Shown: in pieces, positions 9,323 through 19,168 of the stretch
Layout: every line of letters starts with the position of its first letter
How positions within the stretch are numbered: position 1 is the first letter of the stretch
Assembly: GCA_039889035.1 (NCBI GenBank)
Contig: JBDQQY010000033.1
Span: 47,259 to 111,258 of the forward strand
Reading direction: 5' to 3'
Length of the DNA stretch: 64,000 nt
From: Plantactinospora sp039889035
Lineage (GTDB): Bacteria; Actinomycetota; Actinomycetes; Mycobacteriales; Micromonosporaceae
Program-made: the position numbers and the translations under genes
The notes under the pieces: generated by a model
Told to the model about the DNA's origin: nothing
Databases searched by the model: none
The model's input: only the letters and a program-made list of their open reading frames with translations

Positions 9323-10389
9323 TTAAGCGGCCCGGTGGTACTCGTTGATGACTCCTCCGAGTCGTCGTCGGCGTCGGACAACGCCGTCGATCGGCATCAC
9401 GGTGCCCGGTTCACGGTTGGGTGGCACCTGCTCGCGCCCCTGGTGCGCCCGATGGCCATTGAAGTGCCGGACGTACTCGGTCATACCTCCCTGGCATGCC
9501 GCTGGTTGTAGACCAGGACGTGGTCGGTGCACTCCTCGCGCATGCTGCGACCCCAGCGCTCCACGAAACAGTTCGCCCTCGGTGTGCGCGGCGGCGTTTT
9601 CACCACCCGTATGCCGTCTGCGATCAGGACTGCGTCGAAGGTCTGCTCGTACTTGGTGTCGCGGTCGCGGATCATGAAACGGAAGCCAGCGGTGCGTTCT
9701 CCGAGGTCCGTGAGCACGTTGCGGGCCTGCTGGGTCACCCATGCCTGGGTTGGGTGTTCGGTCACGCCGACCAGGTGGACCCGCCGGGTGGCGATCTCCA
9801 TGACGACCAGCACGTACAGGCGGCGTAGCCACACGGTGTCGATGTGGAAGAAGTCGGCGGCCAGCAGGCCGGTGGCCTGGGTGCGGAGGAACGTCCGCCA
9901 GGAGGTGTCGGTGTCGCGGGGTGCGGGGCCGGGGTGACCACGGGTGAGGATTCGGCGGATGGTGCCGAGGCCGACGCGGTGCCCCAGTCCGAGCAGTTCG
10001 CCCTGGATTCTCTTGTGGCCCCAGCGGGGATTGTCATGGGCCATCCGGCGGATGAGCTCGCGGATTTCGTCGCTGACGGGTGGTCGGCCGCGATGCGGGT
10101 AGGTCCAGCGGCGTTGGACCAGCCGGCGGTGCCAGACGAGCAGGGTTGCCGTGGTCACGATCCGGTGGGCGCGGACCGCGCGGGGTAGCCGCCGGGATAG
10201 GGCGGACAGAATCGCCCGGTCTGGCCAGGACAGGCGCGGTCGGCCGTGGACCTGGCGGCGCAGCACCGCGACCTCGTGGCGCAGGGCCAGCAGTTCCGCG
10301 AGCACGAACTTGTCGCTCCGGGCCGCGCGTAGCAGGGCGTCGAACATGCGGATCATGACCAGATAGATCAATCGGTACACCATGACCAT
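9323..10389 (-). pseudogene. IS transposase with integrase core, frameshifted near its end
   Basis: The minus-strand frame starting MVMVYRLIYLVMIRMF encodes an N-terminal helical region, a KRIQGELLGLGH segment and an rve-type DDE core: D in ADFFHIDTV, D in MIRDRDTKY and E in NCFVERWGRS. This is typical of integrase-core transposases of the IS481/IS3 type. Near 9490 the frame breaks: one frame ends at QRHAREV and stops, while the neighbouring frame continues MTEYVRHFNGHRAHQG to a stop at 9323. A one-base indel has separated the last ~50 residues, so activity is doubtful. The element lies inside the phage-type gene at 10450-11008 and is read in continuous frame with it. Confidence 0.75.
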
Positions 10390-10449
10390 AAGGTGCCCCG
10401 AACGCGCGAAGCCCCAGCTCACAGCGGGTGCGACAGGTATTGGCACCGT

Positions 10450-11008
10450 ACAGGCCCACGACGTGCCGCAGTGCCGGCAGAGCACCGCCTCGGTGCGGCG
10501 CCACCGGACGGTCGGCCCGTCCCGGCCGGGGATAATCCAGCCTTCGGCGCCCGGGGTGACGAGTTGGGTTAGCGGGTCGTCGTGGACGGGGCAGAACTCG
10601 GGGAGCTTCCGGTCGGGGACCTTCAGCCCGAGCACGGCCTTGACGGTGCCGAGCCAGTCGTGGACCCTCCCGGCGAGCCGGTCAGCTTCCTGTACGGCGC
10701 CGCGGGCCACCATCCGGTCGTAGGTGTGCAGGAAGTGGCGGAGGTAGCCCGGGACGTCCCGGAGTGGCACCTCCGGCGATTCCAGAACCGACTGGCACCA
10801 CAAGGGCGGTGTGCGGGATGTCGTCGCTCAGCATCCGGATCGCGGCGAGGACGGCGGTGTTCACCGGCACGCCGAGCCCGTCGCTGGACGTCGACACGCG
10901 TTCGCCTTCGGTGGCGCCTTGGTCGCGTTCGAGGACGGCCGGGAGGGCAGGCCACAGGTCGGCGAGTTCGTCGAGGGCAGCGGCGACGGCCAGGGCCTTG
11001 TCGTTCAT
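10450..11008 (-). pseudogene. Actinophage-type zinc-ribbon protein, frameshifted and IS-interrupted
   Basis: An ATG at 11008 with a GGAGG site starts MNDKALAVAAALDELADLW. Near 10800 the frame shifts and continues with RDVPGYLRHFLHTYDRMV, then a probable zinc-binding part with CPVHDDP and CRHCGTSW. This pattern (helical N-terminus, CPxH and CxxC pairs) resembles small proteins common in actinophage and actinomycete plasmid operons; the exact family is not certain. After about 10450 the protein text changes to transposase sequence, so an IS insertion removed its C-terminus. Two independent lesions make it a pseudogene. Confidence 0.6.
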
Positions 11009-11166
11009 CGGGACCTCCACGGCTCGACGACCCAGATGTTGATGAGCCAGATGGTGGCGCTGACGGGTGTGGTGAACCCGAACCAGAAGGCGTGCCAGCA
11101 GCGGCGAAGGAATGGCGCGTTCGCCTTACCATCGCGTTCGGAGCGGGACGACCGGGCTAGGAGGCT

Positions 11167-11637
11167 GTGATCAGCGAGAACAGCGGCGATCGGCAGGAGC
11201 CTCGCGGCCTGCCGAAGTTCGCCTACGACGTCGGCGTGAACCTTCTCGCGAACCTGGTGGCCGCCGCGATCATCTACCTGCTCGGCGCCCTGGCCGGCAT
11301 CCTGCCCCGCGTTTCTGGGCTGATCGGCACCGCACTGTTCGTCGTCCTCGCCACGTTGATCATCGGAGGCGTCATCATCCTCCGGTTCTTGTCGTGGGGT
11401 GGGCTGATGGAGCCGAGTTGGTTGCCTGCTCTCGTTGGCGGAGCCGCAGTGGCGGGAGCGTTGATCAATCCCGGTGGTCACTGGCCGGAGCCGACTTGGG
11501 TTTCCCTCGCGCTCGGAACCTGCATGGTGCTGATAGGTGCAGCGAATCTCCTCTCTGAGTGGCGTTTCAACAGGCGGCATCGCGCTGCTATGAGCAATGA
11601 ATGGGAGAGCCAGCCTCAGACACCGGACGGGCCGTGA
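11167..11637 (+). CDS. Four-helix membrane protein, unknown function
   Basis: 156 residues from GTG 11167, with AGGAGG very close upstream (2-base spacing, so the start may be used poorly). Four hydrophobic helices are visible: VNLLANLVAAAIIYLLGALAG, IGTALFVVLATLIIGGVII, LPALVGGAAVAGALI and WVSLALGTCMVLIGAANLL. The N-terminal 20 residues and the C-terminal WRFNRRHRAAMSNEW tail are polar and probably cytoplasmic. No family recognised. It is divergent from the phage-type pseudogene, 158 bp away, and could belong to the same degraded element. The opposite strand is also open, but without credible composition. Confidence 0.6.
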   Translation: MISENSGDRQEPRGLPKFAYDVGVNLLANLVAAAIIYLLGALAGILPRVSGLIGTALFVVLATLIIGGVIILRFLSWGGLMEPSWLPALVGGAAVAGALINPGGHWPEPTWVSLALGTCMVLIGAANLLSEWRFNRRHRAAMSNEWESQPQTPDGP

Positions 11638-11705
11638 TCCGCATCCTGCGGTAGGCGGCGCCGTTCTCCGAATGACGGCTCACCAACACCACTCCGCACC
11701 TGGCG

Positions 11706-12131
11706 CTACCCGGCCCCCTGGATGCCGCCCACTACACGTTCGTGTGGATGGACGCCCTGACCATCAAGGTCCGCGAAGCCGGCCGGACCGTGAACGTGCA
11801 CGCCCTGATCGCGGTCGGCGTCAACGCCGACGGCGGCCGGGAAGTCCTCGGCCTGGACATCGCCTCGGATGAGGACGGCGCCGGCTGGCTGGCGTTCCTA
11901 CGCTCGCTGACCGCCCGTGGCCTGTCCGGGGTCAGACTCGTCATCTCCGACGCCCACCGCGGCCTCGGCGCCGCCCTCCCCAGCGCCGAATGGCAACGCT
12001 GCCGCACCCACTACCTACGCAACCTGCTCACCAAGGTCCCCAAAACGGCGCAGCCATGGGTGGCCACCCTGGTCCGCACCATCTTCGACCAGCCCGACGC
12101 CGACTCGGTCCGCGACCAGTACACCCGTGTA
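11706..12131 (+). pseudogene. IS256-family transposase fragment
   Basis: PLDAAHYTFVWMDALTIKV and RGLSGVRLVISDAHRGLGAAL are the two Asp-containing strands of the Mutator/IS256 DDE domain. They are followed by WQRCRTHYLRNLLTKVPK and ATLVRTIFDQPDAD. The N-terminal DNA-binding half is missing, and the similarity stops at VRDQYTRV (about 12131), before the catalytic Glu. Beyond that the DNA belongs to the truncated secreted-protein gene on the other strand. Confidence 0.75.
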
Positions 12132-12251
12132 GAACGGTCCGATGTAGTCGATCACCGGTGCGGCCGACGCGGGCTGGGCGAGCCCGACCACACTCGTGGC
12201 CGCCGCCAAGACGACCGCCGCCGCCCAGCGCAGTGCTCTGTTGGTGCGCAC
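12132..12251 (-). pseudogene. 5' end of a small secreted-protein gene, cut by IS256 debris
   Basis: A GTG at 12251 with AAGGAG upstream starts MRTNRALRWAAAVVL, a clear Sec signal peptide ending near QPASAAP, then VIDYIGPFYTGV. After about 40 residues the sequence enters the IS256 fragment (junction near 12131), so the mature part is lost. The signal peptide and a good ribosome binding site show that a real secreted protein once started here. Confidence 0.55.
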
Positions 12252-12533
12252 GATGCACTCCTTCTTGCTAGAGGGGGCACTTTCGGGCACCGTACGGCGG
12301 AGCGCCCCCAGTATCGCTTGATCGGCGCCGGCGGCGGGCGACGCGCTGGCCGGCGCGGTCGCCCGCGAACGCCGGCCCGACCAGCCCGGCACTGGCAGCA
12401 TCGCGGCGGGTTTGGGGTTGTGCCGGCGTGGTTCTGAGGTCACGGCGAGGTAACTGTGGGATACATGGCCGGCAATGATCACTAGCATCAATGGCCAACC
12501 AGGCGGCCTCGTCTGGAGTTAGGTGGAGGTTAA

Positions 12534-14333
12534 GTGACCGTTCGGAGGAGGATGGTCCGGCCCGTCGCGGCGGCGGGTGCGCTGGCCATCATCGCGAGCC
12601 TCACCACGGGCCTACCCTCGGTGGCACAGGCCGCACCGACGTCCGATGGCGCGCCGATCACCCACGGGGAAAACCCACGGGTTCCCGAAGGGGCGGCATG
12701 GACGGAGGCGTACTTCCCGTCGTCGGACGGCAGTGGCGTCGAACTGCACGCCGACGTGCTGCGTCCGGCACACCTGCCGGCGCATGCGAAGACGCCGGTG
12801 ATCCTGTCGGTGGGTCCGTACTTCGCGCACGCCGGGGAGACCTCTCCCGGCGGCTTCGACCAGGTCGGTCCGTCGGGGCGCTTCCAGGACCTGATCGACG
12901 GCGCGCGGCTCATGGAGCGTGGCTACACCTTCGTGATGGTCGACCTGCGCGGCTTCGGCGGCAGCACGGGCTGCCTGGACTTCCTCGGCCCGGGCGAGCA
13001 GGCCGACGTCAAGGCGGCCGTCGAGTGGGCCGCGCGCCAGCCGTGGTCGACGGGAAAGGTCGGCATGTACGGCAAGTCGTACGACGCCAACACCGGACTG
13101 GCGGCCAACGTCCTCAAGCTCAAGCCGCTGCGGGCGATCGTGGCCCAGCAACCAACCTGGGACAGGTACAACTACCTGTTCAGCAACGGAGTGCCGCGCT
13201 CCAACGCGACCAGCAGCCCGCGCAGCTACTACTCGATCGCGACGATGGCGCCGCTGCCCGACGACAGCGACCGCTACAGGGCCAACGCGGAGTGGGAGAA
13301 AAGCCACCCCGAGTGCGAAATCGCCAACAACACCGACACCCAGAACCGCGACCCGAACTCGGCGTACTGGCGTGCCCGTGACTTCGCCTCCCGCGCCGCC
13401 GGCACCCGCACGCCCTTGTTCGTCACGTCGGGCTTCATCGAGCCCAACACCAAGCCCGAGGACATGCAGCAGTACCTGGCCAACCACAAGGGCCCGGAGC
13501 GCGGCTGGCTCGGTCATTGGGAACACGTCCGCGGCAACGAGACCGACGACGAGGGCCGGCTCAAGATGGGCCGGGCCGGCTGGTTCGACGAGGTGATGCG
13601 CTTCTACGACCTGCACCTGCGGGGCATCGCACCGTCGGTGCAGGACCCGGCGTTCGCCGTCGCGGACAGTCTCGGCAACTGGCGCGCCCAGTCGACGTGG
13701 CCGGTGACGCACGACTCGTACACGGCGCGGTTGTCGCCAGGTCGGTACGTCGACGATGGCGGCCAGGCGGCGCAGCGGACCGCCGAGCCGATGACCGCGG
13801 GCTGGGACATCGAGCACGCGCCGGAGGCCGGTTCGCGGGCGGGTGCGCTGGCCGCCGACGCGCCGGGCAACAGCTACTGGACCTTCTCCACGGCCGCAAC
13901 GAAGCGGGTGCGGGTCACGGGCACCCCGGAGATCACCCTGAAGACGCAGGGGGCGGGCAACGTCTGGGTGCGGCTGTGGGACGTCGCCCCGGACGGCCGG
14001 GCGACGATGTTCAACGAGATGGTGGCGGCGCTGGACGGCGACGGGTCCACGCGGTTCCCGCTGAAGGCGAACGACTGGACCTTCGAGCGCGGGCATCGGC
14101 TCGGGGTCCAGATCGGCACCATCACCTCGCGGGGCTGGCGCCCGGTCCCCTCGGGCCAGACCGTCACGGTCACCGACGCCCGGCTCGGCCTGGCGGTGCA
14201 GGATCCGCGGTTCGACTCGCCCACCCAGGGCGACCGGTCGCCGTATCTGGACAGCTACCTGGCGGCGAACACCACGACGCTCGACACCGTCGGCGCCCCG
14301 ACCTTCCCGCTGCGCGTCTCGAAGCACCACTGA
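12534..14333 (+). CDS. Secreted CocE/NonD-family hydrolase
   Basis: 599 residues from GTG 12534 with GGTGGAGG upstream. The start is followed by a signal peptide (VRPVAAAGALAIIASLTTGL, cleavage after AQAA near residue 34). The S15/CocE alpha/beta-hydrolase core covers about 55-370, with the nucleophile elbow YGKSYDA (Ser182). The late GHWEHVRGNE segment carries a probable catalytic His. The C-terminal third is the PepX_C-type jelly roll (SYWTFSTAATKRVRVTGTPE). Relatives are extracellular acyl-peptide, ester or X-Pro hydrolases; the substrate here is unknown. The gene is monocistronic and ends 9 bp before a perfect hairpin terminator. The 619-residue open frame on the other strand is its shadow. 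Confidence 0.88.
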   Translation: MTVRRRMVRPVAAAGALAIIASLTTGLPSVAQAAPTSDGAPITHGENPRVPEGAAWTEAYFPSSDGSGVELHADVLRPAHLPAHAKTPVILSVGPYFAHAGETSPGGFDQVGPSGRFQDLIDGARLMERGYTFVMVDLRGFGGSTGCLDFLGPGEQADVKAAVEWAARQPWSTGKVGMYGKSYDANTGLAANVLKLKPLRAIVAQQPTWDRYNYLFSNGVPRSNATSSPRSYYSIATMAPLPDDSDRYRANAEWEKSHPECEIANNTDTQNRDPNSAYWRARDFASRAAGTRTPLFVTSGFIEPNTKPEDMQQYLANHKGPERGWLGHWEHVRGNETDDEGRLKMGRAGWFDEVMRFYDLHLRGIAPSVQDPAFAVADSLGNWRAQSTWPVTHDSYTARLSPGRYVDDGGQAAQRTAEPMTAGWDIEHAPEAGSRAGALAADAPGNSYWTFSTAATKRVRVTGTPEITLKTQGAGNVWVRLWDVAPDGRATMFNEMVAALDGDGSTRFPLKANDWTFERGHRLGVQIGTITSRGWRPVPSGQTVTVTDARLGLAVQDPRFDSPTQGDRSPYLDSYLAANTTTLDTVGAPTFPLRVSKHH

Positions 14334-14342
14334 CCAACCCCC

Positions 14343-14378
14343 GGAGGCCGCACCGCGCATCTCGCCGGTGCGGCCTCC
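14343..14378 (+). terminator. Hairpin terminator of the CocE-like gene
   Basis: A perfect 13-bp inverted repeat, GGAGGCCGCACCG at 14343-14355 and its complement at 14366-14378, with a 10-base loop. It starts 10 bases after the hydrolase stop codon. There is no T-run, as is common in high-GC actinomycetes. Confidence 0.75.
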
Positions 14379-14481
14379 ACCGTGTGCGGCTCCCGCGACT
14401 CTGCCGGTCGCGGCCGGTCGGGCCGCGGACTGGCGGGGCGCCGGCGCTGGCCAGGGCGTTGCCGGCACCATCCGATGCCGA

Positions 14482-14898
14482 TCAAGTGGCGATGGGGTCG
14501 AGCCTCCGTATGGTGTCGGAAAAGTGCCAAACCGTCGACTTGGCCCGCTCGGCCATGAACTCCTGCAACGCCGGCGGGATGATCAGGTCCGCGCCGCTGA
14601 TCAGGTGGTAGCTCGGTATCGTGTGCCACGCCTGCGGGCCCTCGGCGGGCTCGCCGAACGCGTCGGCGGCGGCCGGGCGTTGGGTGACGGCGAAGACCGC
14701 GGCGTCCTCGGCGGCCACGTCCCCGGCGAACCGGGCGTGGAAGACGATCGGGTCGATGTATAGGTCGACCTGCTGGCCGGGCAGCGGGACGGACTTCAGC
14801 GACTCGTTCACTGTGCTGCCGGGGAACCTGGTGATCAGCTCGCCGACCTGCTCGCCGGTGTCGGGCACGAACGCCGCCAGGTAGACCAGTGCGGTCAC
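14482..14898 (-). pseudogene. C-terminal part of an alpha/beta hydrolase
   Basis: The frame reads LVYLAAFVPDTGEQVGELI, then a cap region, then SYHLISGADLIIPPALQEFMAERAK. This is the typical second half of salicylate-esterase-like alpha/beta hydrolases, with the late strand and an Asp, but the nucleophile elbow (GxSxG) and oxyanion half are missing. The usual ending with a catalytic His (such as SSHLxxxSHP) is replaced by TVWHFSDTIRR. The ATG at 14898 lies where the normal protein is already past its active-site Ser. I judge it a truncated gene, although a short product is possible. Confidence 0.55.
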
Positions 14899-15085
14899 CT
14901 GCTTACTGCCGGCTTACTGCCGGCGGCGGGCCGCCCGCTCGATGGGGCGTGACCCACGGCGGCCGGCGCCGGCGCATCAGTGATCCGGAATTCTGGTTGG
15001 GTGCGGTCTGACCTACGCGTCCTGTTGACCCCGGTTACGTCGTGGCGCTGACGTCGGCCGTGCCGACGTTGCGTAGCGTCGAGGC

Positions 15086-16262
15086 GTGGAGCGGGTAGCG
15101 GCGTGGTGGGCGGCGCTCACGGATGGCGGCGTCCGTTCTGTGCTGGCTGTTGACGGCCTGTTTGCGTTGGTGCTGGGCGGGTTGGCTGGGCAGGGGTCGT
15201 GGTCGGCGGCGGCGGAGCGGGGATTGCGGCTTGATTTCGCCGGATTCGCGTTGGTGGGGGTGGCGACGGCCGCTCTGGCCGTGCGGCGTCTGTGGCCGCT
15301 GGCCGCGCTGGGTACGTCGTTTGGGGCGACGCTGCTGTTCCTGGCGTTGGGTTATCCATACAGTCCGATACTTCAGTTGGTGTCGGTCGCGATGTATTCG
15401 GCTGCTGCTTGGTGCTCCGAGCGGGTTTCCCTGACCGCCCTCGTCGTGCTGGTTGGGACGTACGTGCCCGTCGCTTGGTGGCGCGGGGGTACACCGTGGC
15501 CGGAGTTCGGGGTGGTGCCGCTCGCTGCGGTCTGGCTGGTGTTGCCCTTGGCGGTGGGTGTGGCGGTCCGGGCGTATCGGCGGGTAAAGGCGCGGGCGGC
15601 GCAGGCCGAGCGCCGCAGTTACATCTATGAGGAGCGGCTCAGGATCGCGCAGGAGGTCCATGATGTGGTGGGCCACAGCCTGGCGGTGATCAATATGCAG
15701 GCTGGGGTGGCGCTGCACGTGCTGGAGAATCGCCCGACGCGGGCGGCGGAGGCATTGCGGGCGATGCGGCAGACCAGCGCTGCGGCTCTGGAGGATCTGC
15801 GGACCGCATTGGCGCCGTTGTCGGTGATTGGGTCGGGAATGGGCCGGCGACCGGCGCCCCGGCTGGCCGAGGTCACGGAGCTGGTGGAGGCGGTCAACCG
15901 GGCCGGCCTGCGGGTGGATCTCGTGGTGGAGGGGGGCGCCGGCGATGGTGCCGACGGCGGTGGGCATTGCTGGCTATCGGATCGTGCAGGAGTCGTTGAC
16001 CAATGTGGTCCGGCACGCCGGGGCGGGACGGGCGACGGTCCGGATGGCCTACGCCCCGGACGCGGTGTCGCTGACGGTCGTTGACGACGGTCGCGGCGCG
16101 AAGGCGCCGCATGGTGGCGGACGCGGGTTGGCTGGGATGCGGGAACGCGCTGTTGCGCTGGGGGGCACGCTGCAGGCCGGTCCGCGGCCGACCGGGGGGT
16201 TCGAGGTCCGGGCCGTGCTGCCGGTTGCGGCTGGTGGAGGTGGAACATCGACGCGGGGCTGA
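15086..16262 (+). pseudogene. NarL-type sensor histidine kinase with a one-base frameshift
   Basis: The first frame (15086 to about 15936) encodes five or six membrane helices and a canonical DHp with EERLRIAQEVHDVVGHSLAV. It continues to LRVDLVVEGG and then loses sense. The neighbouring frame continues with PTAVGIAGYRIVQESLTNVV, a normal N-box, then DDGRG and GLAGMRERAVALGGTL, ending at 16262. The break falls in a run of six G at 15931-15936; five G would restore one 390-residue kinase. It may be a recent mutation, a sequencing error, or slippage. The cognate regulator follows 5 bp later, so the pair would otherwise be a standard system next to an MMPL transporter. Confidence 0.75.
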
Positions 16263-16267
16263 TCCGG

Positions 16268-16921
16268 GTGGTCGTCGTCGACGACCAGCCGCTGGTACGG
16301 ATGGGACTGCGGATGCTGGTCGAGGACGAGCAGGACGTCGATGTCGTCGGTGAGGCGGCCGACGGCGTGCGCGGGCTAGCCGTCATCCGTGACCAGCGCC
16401 CCGACGTGGTGCTCATGGACGTCAGGATGCCGGTACTGGACGGTATCAACGCATTGCGGCAGGTTGTGGCGGATCCCGGGCTGGCCGGCACCCGTGTGGT
16501 CATGCTGACCACGTTCGACCTCGACGACTACGTCTTTGACGCGCTGCGCGCGGGTGCGTCCGGGTTCCTGCTCAAGAGCGCCGAGCCGATGGAGATGTTG
16601 CACGCCATCCGGGTCGTTGCCGCCGGTGAGGCGCTGCTCTCGCCGGCGGTCACTCGTCGCGTGATCGGCCGGTTCGCCGGCGGGCCGAACCGGCCACGAG
16701 TCCTGCAGAAACCGTGGTCGGTGCTCACCGAACGGGAGCGGGAGGTTGTCGGCCTCGTCGCGGTCGGGTTGTCCAATGACGAGATCGCGCAGCATCTGGT
16801 CCTCAGCCCCGCCACCGTACGCACTCATGTGGGTCGAGCGCTGACGAAGTTGGACGCCCGCGACCGGGCACAACTTGTCGTCTTCGCCTATCAGTCGGGG
16901 ATGTCGATTCCCGAGCGATGA
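16268..16921 (+). CDS. NarL/LuxR-family response regulator
   Basis: 217 residues from GTG 16268, five bases after the kinase stop; no earlier ATG or GTG lies in frame downstream of that stop. The receiver shows VVDDQPLVRMG, phosphoacceptor Asp in VVLMDVRMPVLDG, and GFLLKSAEP with the conserved Lys. The C-terminal LuxR helix-turn-helix is complete: LTEREREVVGLVAVG then PATVRTHVGRALTKL. It overlaps the 3' end of the convergent MMPL gene by 31 bp. It is more distant from the two secretion-type regulators (DVRMP instead of DLYL) and belongs with the frameshifted kinase upstream. Confidence 0.9.
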   Translation: MVVVDDQPLVRMGLRMLVEDEQDVDVVGEAADGVRGLAVIRDQRPDVVLMDVRMPVLDGINALRQVVADPGLAGTRVVMLTTFDLDDYVFDALRAGASGFLLKSAEPMEMLHAIRVVAAGEALLSPAVTRRVIGRFAGGPNRPRVLQKPWSVLTEREREVVGLVAVGLSNDEIAQHLVLSPATVRTHVGRALTKLDARDRAQLVVFAYQSGMSIPER

Positions 16922-18993
16922 TCGGTGGCCCGATCCGGATGGCTGGGCCACCAGGTCCGCCGTCCCACGTCGATCGCCAGGGCCGGCACCAGGACCGTGC
17001 GCACGATGAACGCGTCGATGAGCACGCCCACCGCTACCAGGAGACCGAGTTGGATGTTCAAGACCACCGGGGTGATCGTCAAGACGAGGAACGTCGCGGC
17101 GAGTACGACTCCGGCGCTGGTGATGACCCCGCCGGTGGCGGCCAGGGCGTGCAGCAGGCCAGGGCCGTGGCCGCGCTGTCCAACCTCCTCCCGGGCCCGG
17201 GCCATCAGGAAGATCGTGTAGTCGACGCCGAGCGCGACCAGGAACAGGAAACCCAGGATCAGCACGGACTGGTCCGTCCGGGGGTAGCCGGCCGCGTGGA
17301 ACAGCACCGATGACAGGCCCAGTGCGGCGCCGGCGGACAGCAGGGCGCAGCCGAGCAGGAGCAGCGGTGCGACGACCGCACGTAGCAGGATGCCCAGCAC
17401 GAGGATGACCACGGCGATAATGATTGGCACGATCACCATCAGGTCGCGGTTCATCGTTACGTTCTGGTCCAGGATCGTCGCGGCTTGGCCGCCGACAAGA
17501 ATGTCCGCGTCCACATTCGTCAGCCTGACGCGGAGTCGCTCGACCGTCTCCTGGGCTGCTTTGGTGGTTGGTGGGTCCGCGAGCACCGCCGCGATACGCA
17601 CCCACTCGCCCGAGGCGGACAACTCCGCCGGCTGCAGCCCTCCCACTCCTGCGGTCGACTGTGACGCACCCACCGCCTGCTCGCCGGAGCCGGCTGGGGC
17701 GTAGATCAGTGTGGGTGCCGTCGAAGCGGCGGCGAAGTGTGCACGGATCATTTCCTGCCCCAGCACGGAGTCCGGCTTGCGGGTGAAGTTGTCCGCCCCG
17801 GCCAGGCCGCCCACGTTCAGCAGCAACACCCCGCCGCTCATCGCCGCGAGCACGAGCGTGGTCACGATCCAGGTCCGCCGCGGCCGACGGGATACACGCG
17901 CGGCTATGGACGCCCACGCGCCGCTGGGAGCGGACTCGGCGCCCGCAGGGAACCCGGTGTGGCGCGGGATCCTCGGCCAGAACACCCCGCGACCGAGCAC
18001 CACCAGCAGGGCCGGTAGCAAGGTGGTCATCGCCAGCACCGCGGCGGCGACCGCCACGGCCGCGACCGGGCCCAGACCCTTGGTGGAGTTCATGTCCGCC
18101 GCCAGCAAGGCCAGCGCCGCGAGAACCATCGTGCCCGCCGACGCGAGCACGGACGGGACAGTGCGACGCAATGCCAACGCCATCGCCTCGTGCCGGTCGG
18201 CGTGGCGGCGCAGTTCCTCGCGGTAGCGGGAGATCAGCAGCAGTGCGTAGTCGGTGCCGAGGCCGAAGACAAGGACGATCATGAGGATGAAGCTGGAACC
18301 GCTGACGGTGGCGCCGGCCTGACCGATGAGGTAGGTGGCGCCCTGGGCGACCACGACTCCGAACACGACGCAGGCGAGCGGCACGAACAGCAGCACCGGG
18401 CTGCGGTAGGTGACGAAGAGCAGTACCGCGACGACGATGACGGTGGCGAGCGTCAGCGTGCTGTCGACCTGCCCGTTGGCTGCGGCCGAGTCGGCCCGTG
18501 AGGCAGCCGGGCCGGTGGCCTTGGCGGTCAGCCCAGCAGGTAGGTCGGCATTGATGACGGCGCGGGCGTCGGCGACCACCTGGTTGACTTCGCCGCTGTC
18601 GAGTTTGCTGCCTGCGACGGGAACGGTGAGCATGAGTGCCTTGCCGTCTGAGGACTGCTCCGGCCCGACAAGTGGACCATCGGCCAGGTTGGCCAGTTCG
18701 ACGCGATCGTGTTGGACCTCGGCGCGGTCAGCGGTGGCGAGTCCACCGTCGCGGGTGTAGACGATGACAAGCGCTGCGGTGTCGTCGGCGGGGAACTCCC
18801 GGTTGGCCAGATGGACCGCGCGGGTCGACTGGGCGTTGGCCGGCATCCAATTCGTCTCGTCGTTGTCCTGGACCTGTTCGATGAATCCGGCCAGCCACCC
18901 GAACACACCGAAGATCATGAGCCAGGTGGCCAGCACAACCCACTTGCTCTGCCTGCCTGCTGGCAGGCTCACCAGTCGTTGCCACATTCGCAT
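16891..18993 (-). CDS. MMPL-family RND transporter
   Basis: 700 residues from ATG 18993 with GAGGGG upstream. The layout is that of a small MMPL/RND protein. An N-terminal membrane helix (KWVVLATWLMIFGVFGWLAG) is followed by an extracellular loop, a first helix bundle with GTDYALLLISRYREEL, a second loop and a second bundle with GVDYTIFLMARAREEV. The paired Asp-Tyr motifs in the bundles are the proton-relay hallmark of the family. Relatives export lipids, polyketide or glycolipid products, or drugs; the cargo is not predictable here. It converges with the regulator at 16268-16921, which, with its kinase, may control it. Confidence 0.9.
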   Translation of the reverse strand: MRMWQRLVSLPAGRQSKWVVLATWLMIFGVFGWLAGFIEQVQDNDETNWMPANAQSTRAVHLANREFPADDTAALVIVYTRDGGLATADRAEVQHDRVELANLADGPLVGPEQSSDGKALMLTVPVAGSKLDSGEVNQVVADARAVINADLPAGLTAKATGPAASRADSAAANGQVDSTLTLATVIVVAVLLFVTYRSPVLLFVPLACVVFGVVVAQGATYLIGQAGATVSGSSFILMIVLVFGLGTDYALLLISRYREELRRHADRHEAMALALRRTVPSVLASAGTMVLAALALLAADMNSTKGLGPVAAVAVAAAVLAMTTLLPALLVVLGRGVFWPRIPRHTGFPAGAESAPSGAWASIAARVSRRPRRTWIVTTLVLAAMSGGVLLLNVGGLAGADNFTRKPDSVLGQEMIRAHFAAASTAPTLIYAPAGSGEQAVGASQSTAGVGGLQPAELSASGEWVRIAAVLADPPTTKAAQETVERLRVRLTNVDADILVGGQAATILDQNVTMNRDLMVIVPIIIAVVILVLGILLRAVVAPLLLLGCALLSAGAALGLSSVLFHAAGYPRTDQSVLILGFLFLVALGVDYTIFLMARAREEVGQRGHGPGLLHALAATGGVITSAGVVLAATFLVLTITPVVLNIQLGLLVAVGVLIDAFIVRTVLVPALAIDVGRRTWWPSHPDRATDHRSGIDIPD

Positions 18994-19168
18994 GGTGACC
19001 CCTCACTCGCAATGTCGGTGCGTTCCTGGGGTCGAGGGTCGCCGGGGCGATCGGTCGCGCGCATCAGCCGCACGACGTCATCAACCGGTACGCCGCTACG
19101 CGTAGGACGCGTACGCCCGCGGCACCCAGTTGTAGCGGGCCGTGCCGCGTCGCGGTCGCATGGTCTGC

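Noticed and set aside
12612..14471. A 619-residue minus-strand open frame opposite the CocE-like gene
   Set aside because: It has repetitive Arg/Val/Gly-rich shadow composition and no domain, while the plus strand has a signal peptide, ribosome binding site, catalytic motif and terminator.
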